Origin: Micromonospora tulbaghiae
Lineage (GTDB): Bacteria > Actinomycetota > Actinomycetes > Mycobacteriales > Micromonosporaceae
Assembly (NCBI RefSeq): GCF_900091605.1
Contig: NZ_FMCQ01000004.1
Location: forward strand, 620,001 to 684,000
Direction: 5' to 3'
Length of the DNA stretch: 64,000 bases
In this document: positions 27,034 through 35,695 of the stretch, piece by piece
Numbering within the stretch: the stretch's first letter is position 1
How the letters are laid out: the number at the start of each line of letters is the position of its first letter
The notes under the pieces: generated by a model
The model's input: the letters and a program-made list of their open reading frames with translations, nothing else
Databases searched by the model: none
Told to the model about the DNA's origin: nothing
Program-made: the position numbers and the translations under genes

Positions 27034-28322
27034 TTGGCGTTGAGGATGCTTTCCATCTCGGTGGCCGCGTCGGCGGTGGCCTTCTCGACCGTCTTCTGGC
27101 CCTTGATGACCGAGCTGTTCATCGCCTGGGTCACCGTCTTGGTGCGGCTGACCTCGACCCACTTCGGGGTGAGCGGGGTCAGCTTGGTGTTCTGGATGGC
27201 GGTGGCGAACGCGGCCATCACCTTGTCGTTGGCGTAGTCGCCGCTGCTGACCAGGTCCTGGTAGACCGGGAAGAAGCCGAGGCTGCTGGCGAACTCCTTG
27301 TCCTTCTGCTTGCTCAGCAGCACGGTCATGTAGTCCCAGGCCAGCGCCGCCCGCTCGCTGTCCTTCCAGATGGCGATGTCGGAGCCGCCGGCGAACGCCG
27401 GGGCGGGCTTGCCATCCGGGCCGGGGATCGGGAACGTGCCCCACACCTTCTCGATGTCGGGGTTGTCCTTCTTCATCGCGCCGCCCTGCCAGCTACCGGC
27501 GAACGCCATCGCGGCCTTGCCGGTGGCGAACTGGGTACGGGCGTCGACCTCGTTCCACCCGGCGGCGGCCGGCGGGGCCACCTTGTGCACGGTCACCAGG
27601 TCGGTCCAGAACTTGACCGCCTTCTGCGCCTCGGGGGTGTTGTAGCCGGACTTCCAGCTGTCGCCGTCCTTGGTGGCGATCTCCGCGCCGGCACCCCAGA
27701 GGAAGGAGTAGAACGGCAGCTCGGAGTTGCCGGGCAGGGCGATCCCGTAGGTGCCCGGCTTCTTGGCCTGCACGGCCTTCGCGGCGGCGACCATCTCGTC
27801 CCAGTTCGTCGGCGGCTTCACGCCGGCCTCGGCGAACCAGTCGGTGCGGTAGTAGACGGCACGCACACCGGCGTACCACGGCACGCCGTACTGCTTGCCG
27901 TCGAGCTGGGCGTTCTTGACCAGGTCGGGCAGGATGTCCTTGCCCTCGGACCAGCCGTTGAACTTGTCCGAGACGTCGGCCAGGGCCTCCTGCGCGGCCC
28001 AGCCCTGGGTCTCGGTGTTGCCCAGCTCGGTGACGTCCGGGCCCTCGCCACCGGCGAGCGCGGCCTGGAACTTCTTCGGCGCCTCGAGCCAGGGGATGTA
28101 CTGCACCACGACGTCGGTCTCGGGGTGCTTCTTCTTGAACTCCGCCTCGACGCTGTCGAGGAACTTGGTCTGGGCGTCGCCGCCCTCACCCATCATCCAC
28201 ACAGTGAGCTTGCTGTTGTCGGCGGCCTTGTCGTCGTCGCCGGAGCCACCGCACGCGGTCAGCACCAACGCGGCCGACGCCACGATGGCGGTGACCGGAG
28301 CCAGCCGCTTCCACCTGTTCAC
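27030..28322 (-). CDS. Extracellular sugar-binding lipoprotein (ABC importer)
   Basis: This 430-aa binding protein has a signal peptide with a lipobox (LVLTACGG, Cys near residue 24) and a long type 1 substrate-binding fold starting SKLTVWMMGEGGD. Carbohydrate SBP family features include EFKKKHPETDVVVQYIPW and the aromatic-rich cleft segments PWYAGVRAVYYRTDWF and NSELPFYSFLWG, which stack on sugars. The GTG at 28322 starts the operon. A perfect AGGAAA-A-TTTCCT inverted repeat 54 bp upstream is a likely operator. The ligand is unresolved; oligosaccharides are plausible. Confidence 0.93.
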   Translation of the reverse strand: MNRWKRLAPVTAIVASAALVLTACGGSGDDDKAADNSKLTVWMMGEGGDAQTKFLDSVEAEFKKKHPETDVVVQYIPWLEAPKKFQAALAGGEGPDVTELGNTETQGWAAQEALADVSDKFNGWSEGKDILPDLVKNAQLDGKQYGVPWYAGVRAVYYRTDWFAEAGVKPPTNWDEMVAAAKAVQAKKPGTYGIALPGNSELPFYSFLWGAGAEIATKDGDSWKSGYNTPEAQKAVKFWTDLVTVHKVAPPAAAGWNEVDARTQFATGKAAMAFAGSWQGGAMKKDNPDIEKVWGTFPIPGPDGKPAPAFAGGSDIAIWKDSERAALAWDYMTVLLSKQKDKEFASSLGFFPVYQDLVSSGDYANDKVMAAFATAIQNTKLTPLTPKWVEVSRTKTVTQAMNSSVIKGQKTVEKATADAATEMESILNAK

Positions 28323-28375
28323 GCCATATCTCCCTCAGGGCCGTTTGGCACTAACCTTCTCCGCCGCACCTTAGT

Positions 28376-28388
28376 AGGAAAATTTCCT
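28376..28388. promoter_or_regulatory. Palindromic operator upstream of the sugar importer
   Basis: AGGAAA, one base, TTTCCT is a perfect 6-1-6 inverted repeat, an AT-rich island in otherwise GC-rich DNA, 54 bp from the binding protein start (28322). It resembles operators bound by ROK-family sugar regulators, from memory of actinobacterial sites of the form TAGGAAA...TTTCCTA. No regulator gene is adjacent. Confidence 0.55.
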
Positions 28389-28491
28389 TTACAACAGGGG
28401 GTGTTCGTGACGGAGGGCACAGGCGACCGTATCGCAGCCGAAGGCCCGGCCGACATCGATGCCGTCCGGGCAGTTCAGTGCCTACGTACGC

Positions 28492-28528
28492 CGACGGGCG
28501 CCCGGCCGGTGAGGCCGGGCGCCCGTCG
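28492..28528 (-). terminator. Terminator downstream of glsB copy 1
   Basis: CGACGGGCGCCCGGCC (28492-28507) and GGCCGGGCGCCCGTCG (28513-28528) form a 16-bp perfect stem with a five-base loop, 18 bp downstream of the first glsB-like gene. A near-identical hairpin follows the second copy. Confidence 0.85.
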
Positions 28529-28545
28529 AGGCGCGTGGTGCGGGG

Positions 28546-28830
28546 TCAGTAGCGCGAGACGCTGCGGCGACGGCCGATACCGGCCACCAGGGCCACACCG
28601 ATCGCGGCGAAGAGCACCTGCAGCATCAGCTCGCGCCAGTCGATACCGGCGGTCTCGGCGAAGCCGGAGGCCCGGGCCACGATCGTGCCCAGAAGCGCGG
28701 CGCCGACACCGATCAGCATGTGCAGCCAGATCGGCATGTTCTGCCGGCCCGGCACGACCAGCCGGCCCAGCGCGCCGACGATCAGACCAACGACCAGCGC
28801 GGTGATGATGCCCCAAACGGTGAGCTCCAT
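28546..28830 (-). CDS. GlsB/YeaQ/YmgE-family stress membrane protein (copy 1)
   Basis: This 94-aa protein has three hydrophobic segments: an N-terminal one with GLIVGALGRLVVPGRQNMPI, then IWLHMLIGVGAALLGTIVA and VLFAAIGVALVAGIG. It ends GRRRSVSRY. The family (transglycosylase-associated, YeaQ/YmgE) is often stress-induced and of unclear biochemical function. The start at 28830 has AAGGAGGAGGG upstream and a GGTTT-N16-GGGAA promoter-like motif 64 bp away. The second copy is about 250 bp upstream on the same strand, so the pair is a tandem duplication including leader and terminator. Confidence 0.92.
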   Translation of the reverse strand: MELTVWGIITALVVGLIVGALGRLVVPGRQNMPIWLHMLIGVGAALLGTIVARASGFAETAGIDWRELMLQVLFAAIGVALVAGIGRRRSVSRY

Positions 28831-28893
28831 GGTCGCCCTCCTCCTTAAGAACCGGTCACACGTTTTTGTGTGGTTACTGTCGTGATCGCTAAG

Positions 28894-28919
28894 TTCCCGA
28901 CCGCCCCGAAATCCAAACC
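28894..28919 (-). promoter_or_regulatory. Candidate SigB-type promoter of glsB copy 1
   Basis: Minus-strand GGTTT, 16 bases, GGGAA. The copy upstream of the second glsB has the same spacing (GGTTT, 16 bases, GGGCA), and both lie 62-64 bp before the start codons. Confidence 0.5.
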
Positions 28920-29028
28920 GACTCCGATGACGAATTGTTCAGACGTACCCTGACCTGCTGTTTCTCCCCGAAGCCCGGCGCGGCGGGCGTCGCCGGCGCA
29001 CCGACGGGGTTCAATGCGCCGAATACGC

Positions 29029-29065
29029 CGACGGGCGCCCGGCCGATACGGCCGGGCGCCCGTCG
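29029..29065 (-). terminator. Terminator downstream of glsB copy 2
   Basis: CGACGGGCGCCCGGCC (29029-29044) and GGCCGGGCGCCCGTCG (29050-29065), loop five bases (or a 17-bp stem with a three-base loop). It shares the stem sequence with the hairpin at 28492-28528. Confidence 0.85.
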
Positions 29066-29084
29066 AGGCGCGTTCGTGCGTCGG

Positions 29085-29372
29085 TCAGTAACGCGAGACG
29101 CTGCGGCGGCGGCCGACGCCGGCCACCAGGGCCACACCGATGGCGGCGAGCACGACCTGCACGGCCAGCTCGGCCCAGTCGATGCCGGCGGTCTGCGTGG
29201 CGATGCCGAGCGCGCGGGCCAGGACGGTGCCCAGCAGCGCCGCGGCGACGCCGATCACCATGTGCAGCCACATCGGCATGTTCTGCCGGCCCGGCACGAC
29301 CAGCCGGCCCAGCGCGCCGACGATCAGACCCACGACGAGCGCGGTGACGATGCCCCAGACGGTGAACTCCAC
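29085..29372 (-). CDS. GlsB/YeaQ/YmgE-family stress membrane protein (copy 2)
   Basis: This 95-aa paralogue has the same three-helix layout as the 28546-28830 protein and shares the same VGLIVGALGRLVVPGRQNMP segment and the GVALVAGVGRRRSVSRY tail. Variation is concentrated in the middle (ALGIATQTAGIDWAELAVQV). The GTG at 29372 is preceded by TAGGAGGA. Upstream, a block of DNA resembling the leader of copy 1 (CACTTAGCG and CACGACAG) and a GGTTT-N16-GGGCA motif 62 bp from the start indicate that the duplication took the promoter along. Confidence 0.92.
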   Translation of the reverse strand: MEFTVWGIVTALVVGLIVGALGRLVVPGRQNMPMWLHMVIGVAAALLGTVLARALGIATQTAGIDWAELAVQVVLAAIGVALVAGVGRRRSVSRY

Positions 29373-29433
29373 GGTCGGTCCTCCTAAAGCGATTTCGCAC
29401 GTTCTGTGTGCGTTTGCTGTCGTGCCCGCTAAG

Positions 29434-29459
29434 TGCCCGACGCATCGAAAACCGAAACC
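29434..29459 (-). promoter_or_regulatory. Candidate SigB-type promoter of glsB copy 2
   Basis: Minus-strand GGTTT, 16 bases, GGGCA, with geometry identical to the copy 1 site, followed by CACTTAGCG as in copy 1. Confidence 0.5.
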
Positions 29460-29541
29460 GGCGGCATCGACCGCCGCTCCCCCCGCCGGGACGAACCCGC
29501 AGGCGGGAGCGCTGCCAGAGGCTGAAAATTTCCTGGGTACG

Positions 29542-29584
29542 CGAACCGGCCGGCGCCCTGAGGACGAGGACGCCGGCCGGTTCG
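29542..29584 (-). terminator. Terminator downstream of lepA
   Basis: CGAACCGGCCGGCG (29542-29555) pairs perfectly with CGCCGGCCGGTTCG (29571-29584) with a 15-base loop, 13 bp after the lepA stop. On the minus strand an AAATTTT run lies a short way beyond the stem. Confidence 0.75.
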
Positions 29585-29597
29585 TGGAGCCTGACTG

Positions 29598-31475
<1,878 letters not shown>

Positions 31476-31581
31476 AGCGGTCCGTTCTGGTCGGCTGACG
31501 TGAGCGGGCCGGCGCGCCGCCGGCCCCCTCCATGGTCCCACGTCGCCCGGGGCGCGCCCGGGCTCCCCCTTCACTCCACGG

Positions 31582-32118
31582 CTATTCCATCGGTGGCTCG
31601 ACGAACAGCGCGGCCAGCCTCGGCAGCCGGCGACGGGCCTCATCCTCGTCGTCGAAGTCCCAGAAGTCGTTCAGGTCGGGCACCGGGACCGGGTCGCGCT
31701 CGGCCGGCAGGTCGGACGCGGTCGCCTTCCGGTACGCGTCCCACGGCACCGCCACCATCTGCTCGCACTCGAACTCCTCGCCGCTGAGCGCCGCGGCCCG
31801 GACCTGCGGCAGCTCGGCCAGCGCGTCCGGGTCGCCGACCGCCCGCGCGAACACCGCCCGGCCCTGGGTCATCAGCCAGCCCCGGAAGTATTCGAAGCCG
31901 TCGTCCGAGGCACCCCCGTTGATGAGGTAGGCCGCGCCCCAGAGGTCGACCTTGTAGGAGGCGGCGAGCACCCGTCGCTGGTGGTGGGCGTAGCCGACGA
32001 TCTCCTCCGGGTCGCGCTCGGCCAGCAGCGCGACCGCCCGGGCGGCGACCGCGTCGGGCTCTCCCCCGGCACCGGCGCGGGCGTCGTCGATCAACTGCCA
32101 GAACTCGTCGGTCCTCAT
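31582..32118 (-). CDS. DUF4240 domain-containing protein
   Basis: This 178-aa protein begins [20 protein letters not shown] and contains [40 protein letters not shown] and [20 protein letters not shown], matching the DUF4240 family: cytosolic proteins of unknown function resembling WGR-domain relatives. Conserved Trp/Tyr and the GCSDDGF-like loop are present as GASDDGF. The ATG at 32118 sits at a plausible distance from a purine run. The gene is divergent from the kinase-like gene. Confidence 0.85.
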   Translation of the reverse strand: MRTDEFWQLIDDARAGAGGEPDAVAARAVALLAERDPEEIVGYAHHQRRVLAASYKVDLWGAAYLINGGASDDGFEYFRGWLMTQGRAVFARAVGDPDALAELPQVRAAALSGEEFECEQMVAVPWDAYRKATASDLPAERDPVPVPDLNDFWDFDDEDEARRRLPRLAALFVEPPME

Positions 32119-32188
32119 GGCAGGCAGTCTGGCAGAGCCCACCGACGCGCCGGTTCGCCGCGCGCCGCCGGTGCGGCAGCATGGAGCG

Positions 32189-33193
32189 GTGCGTGCGATA
32201 TCCCTACCGCCGGTTCCGTACGGGTCGACAGCCGTCCGGCCCGGCTGGGCCGACCTGCCGGCCGGGCTGCGCGACGCGCTGGCCGCCCGGGTCGGCGGCG
32301 AACCGGCGGCGGCCCGGGTGGCGGCCGGCGGATTCACCAGCGGCTTCGCCGCCGTACTGACCGGCCCCACCGGGGAGCGCGCGTTCGTCAAGGCGGCGGC
32401 ACTGCACGGGCAACGGCACCTGGTCGACTGGTACGCCCACGAGGCGGCGATCCTGGCCCGGCTCCCGGCCGGGCTGCCGGTGCCCCGGCCGCGCTGGGCG
32501 CTCACCGAGTCCGGCTGGTACGCGCTCGCGCTCGACGCGATCGACGGGCACACCCCACGGCTGCCCTGGGCGCCGGCCGAGCTGGACGCCGCCCTCGCCA
32601 CGTACGCCGAAGTCGCCGCCGCGCTCGCCGAACCGCCCGCGGAGCTGGCCGCGCTCCGGCTGCCCCGCCTCGCGGACCTGGCCCGCGACGACATCCTCTG
32701 GTGGGGCGAGGTGGCCGCCGGGCGTGAGCCGCTGCCCGAGCCGGCGACCGGCGCGCCGCTGGCCGAGCTGGTCGCGCTGGAGTCGCGCCTGCCCGGGTAC
32801 GCCGATGCCGCGCCCGGCCTGGCCCACGGCGACCTGCGGGTGGACAACCTCCTGATCGACTCCGACGGGCGGGCCTGGCTGTGCGACTGGCCGTGGCTCT
32901 GCCACGGTCCCGCCTGGTTCGACCTGGCCGGGCTGCTGCTCACCGCGTACGCCAGCGGCCTCGACGCCGACGCCGCGTTCGCCGCCCACCCGGCGGCGGG
33001 AGGGGCGCCCGGGGACGCGCTCGACGTGACGCTCGCCGCGCTGGCCGGTTACTTCCTGACCGGGGCAGCGGCCGGGCCGTCGACCGGCTCCCCCCACCTG
33101 CGCGCCCACCAGCGCTGGAGCGGGAGGCAGGCGCTCGGCTGGCTGGCCGAGCGGCGAGGCTGGTCCTGGGCACGCCGCTCGCGCCCCTCGTGA
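32189..33193 (+). CDS. Aminoglycoside phosphotransferase-fold kinase-like protein
   Basis: This 334-aa protein has a protein-kinase-like fold: Gly-rich nucleotide loop GGFTSGFAAVLTG near residue 48, Lys in FVKAAAL near 70, catalytic loop HGDLRVDNLLID near 213 and the metal-binding Asp in LCDWPW near 231 (Asp-Trp instead of the usual Asp-x-Asp/Glu). The C-terminal half ends GWLAERRGWSWARRSRPS. Homologues phosphorylate aminoglycosides or small alcohols; many chromosomal ones have other substrates, so no drug resistance should be inferred. The GTG at 32189 is the most likely start in frame. Confidence 0.85.
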   Translation: MRAISLPPVPYGSTAVRPGWADLPAGLRDALAARVGGEPAAARVAAGGFTSGFAAVLTGPTGERAFVKAAALHGQRHLVDWYAHEAAILARLPAGLPVPRPRWALTESGWYALALDAIDGHTPRLPWAPAELDAALATYAEVAAALAEPPAELAALRLPRLADLARDDILWWGEVAAGREPLPEPATGAPLAELVALESRLPGYADAAPGLAHGDLRVDNLLIDSDGRAWLCDWPWLCHGPAWFDLAGLLLTAYASGLDADAAFAAHPAAGGAPGDALDVTLAALAGYFLTGAAAGPSTGSPHLRAHQRWSGRQALGWLAERRGWSWARRSRPS

Positions 33194-33353
33194 TCCGATC
33201 CGCTCGGCCCGCGTCGCTCGGCCCGGTCCGGCGGTGGGCTTCCAGCCGGCCACGGCTGGCGGGGGGCTCCCGGCCGGTGGCGGCTGGCGGCGGGCTGGTG
33301 GACGGCGGCGGGGCTGGTGGAGGGGCGTCGGACCGGCCCGGGCTGGAGGCGTT

Positions 33354-33383
33354 TTGGCTCATCCGGGGCCGACCTGGTAGCCT
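33354..33383 (+). promoter_or_regulatory. Probable housekeeping promoter of rpsT
   Basis: TTGGCT (33354-33359), 18 bases, TAGCCT (33378-33383) fits a SigA-type promoter. The start codon of rpsT is 79 bp downstream. The unusually T-rich stretch CTTTT follows the -10 box. Confidence 0.5.
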
Positions 33384-33461
33384 GGCTTTTCGCGCGGCGA
33401 TGACGCATGCTCGTCGTGCGCGAAAGCAGACCAACCCGAGCTATCAAGACGAGGCTGTCGC

Positions 33462-33728
33462 GTGGCGAACATCAAGTCCCAGATCAAGCGCAACCGGCAG
33501 AACGAGAAGCGCCGGCTGCGTAACAAGTCGGTCAAGTCGTCGCTGAAGACCGCCATCCGGAAGTTCCACGAGGCTGCCGAGGCGGGCGACACCGAGAAGG
33601 CCACCGTGCTCATGCGCGAGGCCACCCGCAAGCTGGACAAGGCTGCCAGCAAGGGTGTCATCCACACCAACCAGGCGGCCAACCGGAAGTCGGCGATCGC
33701 CAAGCGCGTCGCCTCGTTCTCTGCCTGA
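33462..33728 (+). CDS. rpsT: Small ribosomal subunit protein bS20
   Basis: This 88-aa basic protein begins [20 protein letters not shown] and shows the bS20 features: triple helix rich in Lys/Arg with [20 protein letters not shown] and the C-terminal [19 protein letters not shown]. It binds 16S rRNA early in 30S assembly. The GTG start at 33462 has GAGG eight bases upstream. It stands alone between the kinase-like gene and the holA region; in many actinobacteria it lies divergently next to holA, as here. Confidence 0.97.
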   Translation: MANIKSQIKRNRQNEKRRLRNKSVKSSLKTAIRKFHEAAEAGDTEKATVLMREATRKLDKAASKGVIHTNQAANRKSAIAKRVASFSA

Positions 33729-33747
33729 CCAGCGCTACAGATCCCAT

Positions 33748-33784
33748 CGGAAGCCCCGGGGCCACCGCGCCCACGGGGCTTCCG
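33748..33784 (+). terminator. Terminator of rpsT
   Basis: CGGAAGCCCC (33748-33757) and GGGGCTTCCG (33775-33784) form a 10-bp stem with a 17-base loop, 19 bp after the rpsT stop. Confidence 0.75.
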
Positions 33785-33846
33785 CCTGTCCGCACTCCCC
33801 CTTGACACCGCGCTGCGGTGCGGGGCGGTGCGCTGCGGTGCGCTTG

Positions 33847-33897
33847 AAGATCTTGGAAGATTTCGGCCCCCATAGGGGCCATTTCGTACCAAGATCT
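33847..33897 (-). repeat. Palindromic element, family 2 (copy E)
   Basis: 51 bp beginning AAGATCTTGGAAGATTTC and ending CGTACCAAGATCT. It is the inverted copy of 4230-4280, differing at two bases (C-to-T changes in the two inner arms). It lies between the convergent rpsT and 34088-34597 genes. Confidence 0.85.
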
Positions 33898-34087
33898 GCG
33901 GCGTGATCGATCGGTGACCGCTGCGGACAGCGGCGGCCCGGACTCGGTGCATGTGGGTCGACGTGCCGATGATCACGTCGGCCGGGAGGATGCGGACCTC
34001 GGGAGGCGCGGCGGGCGGCTCTGGTGTGCCGCAGCCCACCGCGGCCGAGGCGAGCTGGGGGTCGGCGCACACCGGTGCCGCCGTGGC
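33898..34087. other. Gene-free stretch downstream of the 34088 gene
   Basis: Together with 33729-33897 this makes a 359-bp gene-free interval at a convergent junction. The part from 33898 has ordinary GC-rich sequence with no plausible small gene, hairpin or promoter that I can support; open frames here are shadows. Confidence 0.5.
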
Positions 34088-34597
34088 TTACCGCTCGCCG
34101 GGGCGGTCGAACGTCGAGCGTCGCGGCTGGTGGTAGCGGACGCCCCGAGGGTCGGCGACCGGCGTCGGAGCGCCCGGAAACGCCCGCCCGCTCGTCGGCG
34201 CCGCGCCGCCTGACAACGCGCGGGCGCTTGCCGATGTCGGCGCGCCCGGCAGTGCGCGGGCGCCGGCGGGCACCCGAGCCCGCCCGACCACCGGCTCCAT
34301 CTGGCGGCGGAAGCGGTCCCGCTCCTGCTCGGGCACCTGCGCGGCGGTGCGGATGACCATCTCGGCCACCACGTCGTTGAGCTTGACCATCGCCGCCACC
34401 GCGATCGGCAGCACCAGCACCGCCCACCAGCTCACCAGCTCGGCGAGCGCGAGCAGAACGGCCAGCGCCACCGCACCCTCGAAGAAGAGGAAGCAGAGCA
34501 CTCCACCCGGGTTGACGAAGCGCAGTCCCAGCACCCGGGCGTAGAGCGGACGGTACCGCTCCTCGTCCCTGGCCACCGTCGACCACGCTCGGGTCAC
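34088..34597 (-). CDS. Small membrane protein of unknown function, coupled to holA
   Basis: This 169-aa protein begins VTRAWSTVARDEERYRPLYA and has two closely spaced hydrophobic segments (GGVLCFLFFEGAVALAVLL and WWAVLVLPIAVAAMVKLND, about residues 30-75). The C-terminal 90 residues are Pro/Ala/Arg-rich and presumably cytoplasmic, containing two copies of an ARALPGAP/GRAFPGAP-like segment. The GTG at 34597 overlaps the holA stop by 4 bp. I recognise no family; it is a common neighbour of holA in related genomes as far as I recall. Confidence 0.75.
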   Translation of the reverse strand: MTRAWSTVARDEERYRPLYARVLGLRFVNPGGVLCFLFFEGAVALAVLLALAELVSWWAVLVLPIAVAAMVKLNDVVAEMVIRTAAQVPEQERDRFRRQMEPVVGRARVPAGARALPGAPTSASARALSGGAAPTSGRAFPGAPTPVADPRGVRYHQPRRSTFDRPGER

Positions 34598-35574
34598 CGG
34601 GCGCCGCCCTGCCGGGCCGCCGCCACCGAGAACACGGCCCGCTCCAGCGCGTACGCCCGGTCGTCGGCGCCACCCTTGACCGCCGCGTTGCACTCGGCGG
34701 CCACCCGCATCGCCTCGACCAGGCCCTCCGGCGTCCAGCCCCGGGCGCGTGCCTGGGCCTTCTCGATCTTCCAGGCCGGCATGCCGAGCGTCTTGGCGAG
34801 CTGGAACGCGCTGCCTCGGCCGGCGGCGGCGACCCGGGCCACGGTCCGTACGCCGTCGGCCAGCGCGTCGGCGATCGGCACCGGGTCGACGCCGACGTGC
34901 AGCGCCCACCGCAGCGCCTCCAGCGCGCCGGGGACGTCACCGACCATCGTCGCGTCGGCGACGGTGAAGCCGGTCACCTCGGCCCGTCCCCGGTAGTACC
35001 GGGCGACCGTGTCCGCGCCGATCCGCCCGTCCGTGTCGGCGACCAGCTGCGAGCAGGCGGCGGCCAGCTCACGCATGTCGTTCCCGACGGCTGCGACCAG
35101 GGCGTCGGCCGCGTCGGGCGTGCACTTGCCGCCGATGCGGCGGATCTCGTCCCGCACGAACGCGGCCCGCTCGCGGTCGCCCTTGAGCTTCACCGCCGGC
35201 ACCACAGTGGCGCCCGCCGCACGCAGGCCGTCGGCGAACGCCTTGCCCTTGGCCCCGCCCAGGTGCAGCACCACGAGCTGCACGTCCGGGTCGGGATTCT
35301 TCGCGTACGCGAGCAGCGCGGCGGACAGGTCCTTGCGGGCGTCCTGGCCGGAGCGGAGCACGAGCACCCGGCGACCGCCGAACAGCGACGGGCTGAGCAT
35401 CTCGGCGATCTCGCCCACGGTGAGCGTGCCGGCCTGGTATTCCCGCACGTCCACGTCGGGGTCGACCTGACGGGCCCGGGCGACGGCTTCGGTGACCGCG
35501 CGCGTGGCGAGCAGCTCCTCGTCGCCGAGGACGAGCACAATAGGAGGCAGGTCGGCGGGGGTCACGTCGCCCAT
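34594..35574 (-). CDS. holA: DNA polymerase III subunit delta
   Basis: This 326-aa clamp loader subunit opens the beta clamp and binds delta' and the tau/gamma AAA+ motors. It begins MGDVTPADLPPIVLVLGDEE, followed by the delta-family GDEELLATRAVTEAVARA and LFGGRRVLVLRSG segments; the middle contains DTDGRIGADTVARYYRGRAE and the C-terminal collar domain includes GMPAWKIEKAQARARGW. The ATG at 35574 fits the family N-terminus. It is coupled to the downstream membrane protein and follows comEC by 121 bp. Confidence 0.95.
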   Translation of the reverse strand: MGDVTPADLPPIVLVLGDEELLATRAVTEAVARARQVDPDVDVREYQAGTLTVGEIAEMLSPSLFGGRRVLVLRSGQDARKDLSAALLAYAKNPDPDVQLVVLHLGGAKGKAFADGLRAAGATVVPAVKLKGDRERAAFVRDEIRRIGGKCTPDAADALVAAVGNDMRELAAACSQLVADTDGRIGADTVARYYRGRAEVTGFTVADATMVGDVPGALEALRWALHVGVDPVPIADALADGVRTVARVAAAGRGSAFQLAKTLGMPAWKIEKAQARARGWTPEGLVEAMRVAAECNAAVKGGADDRAYALERAVFSVAAARQGGAR

Positions 35575-35695
35575 ACTCGCACGCCCTCCGACCCGGCCGG
35601 GCCTGCTCATCGGGGACTGTGACGGCGCAGCCCGCACACAGCGCAAATCCAGACATTTGCCTTGATTCCCCATCTACTGCGACAAGATCCCCCGG

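Noticed and set aside
32189..33193. Aminoglycoside resistance gene
   Set aside because: The kinase-like fold is shared by many non-resistance enzymes, and the metal motif is altered (Asp-Trp).
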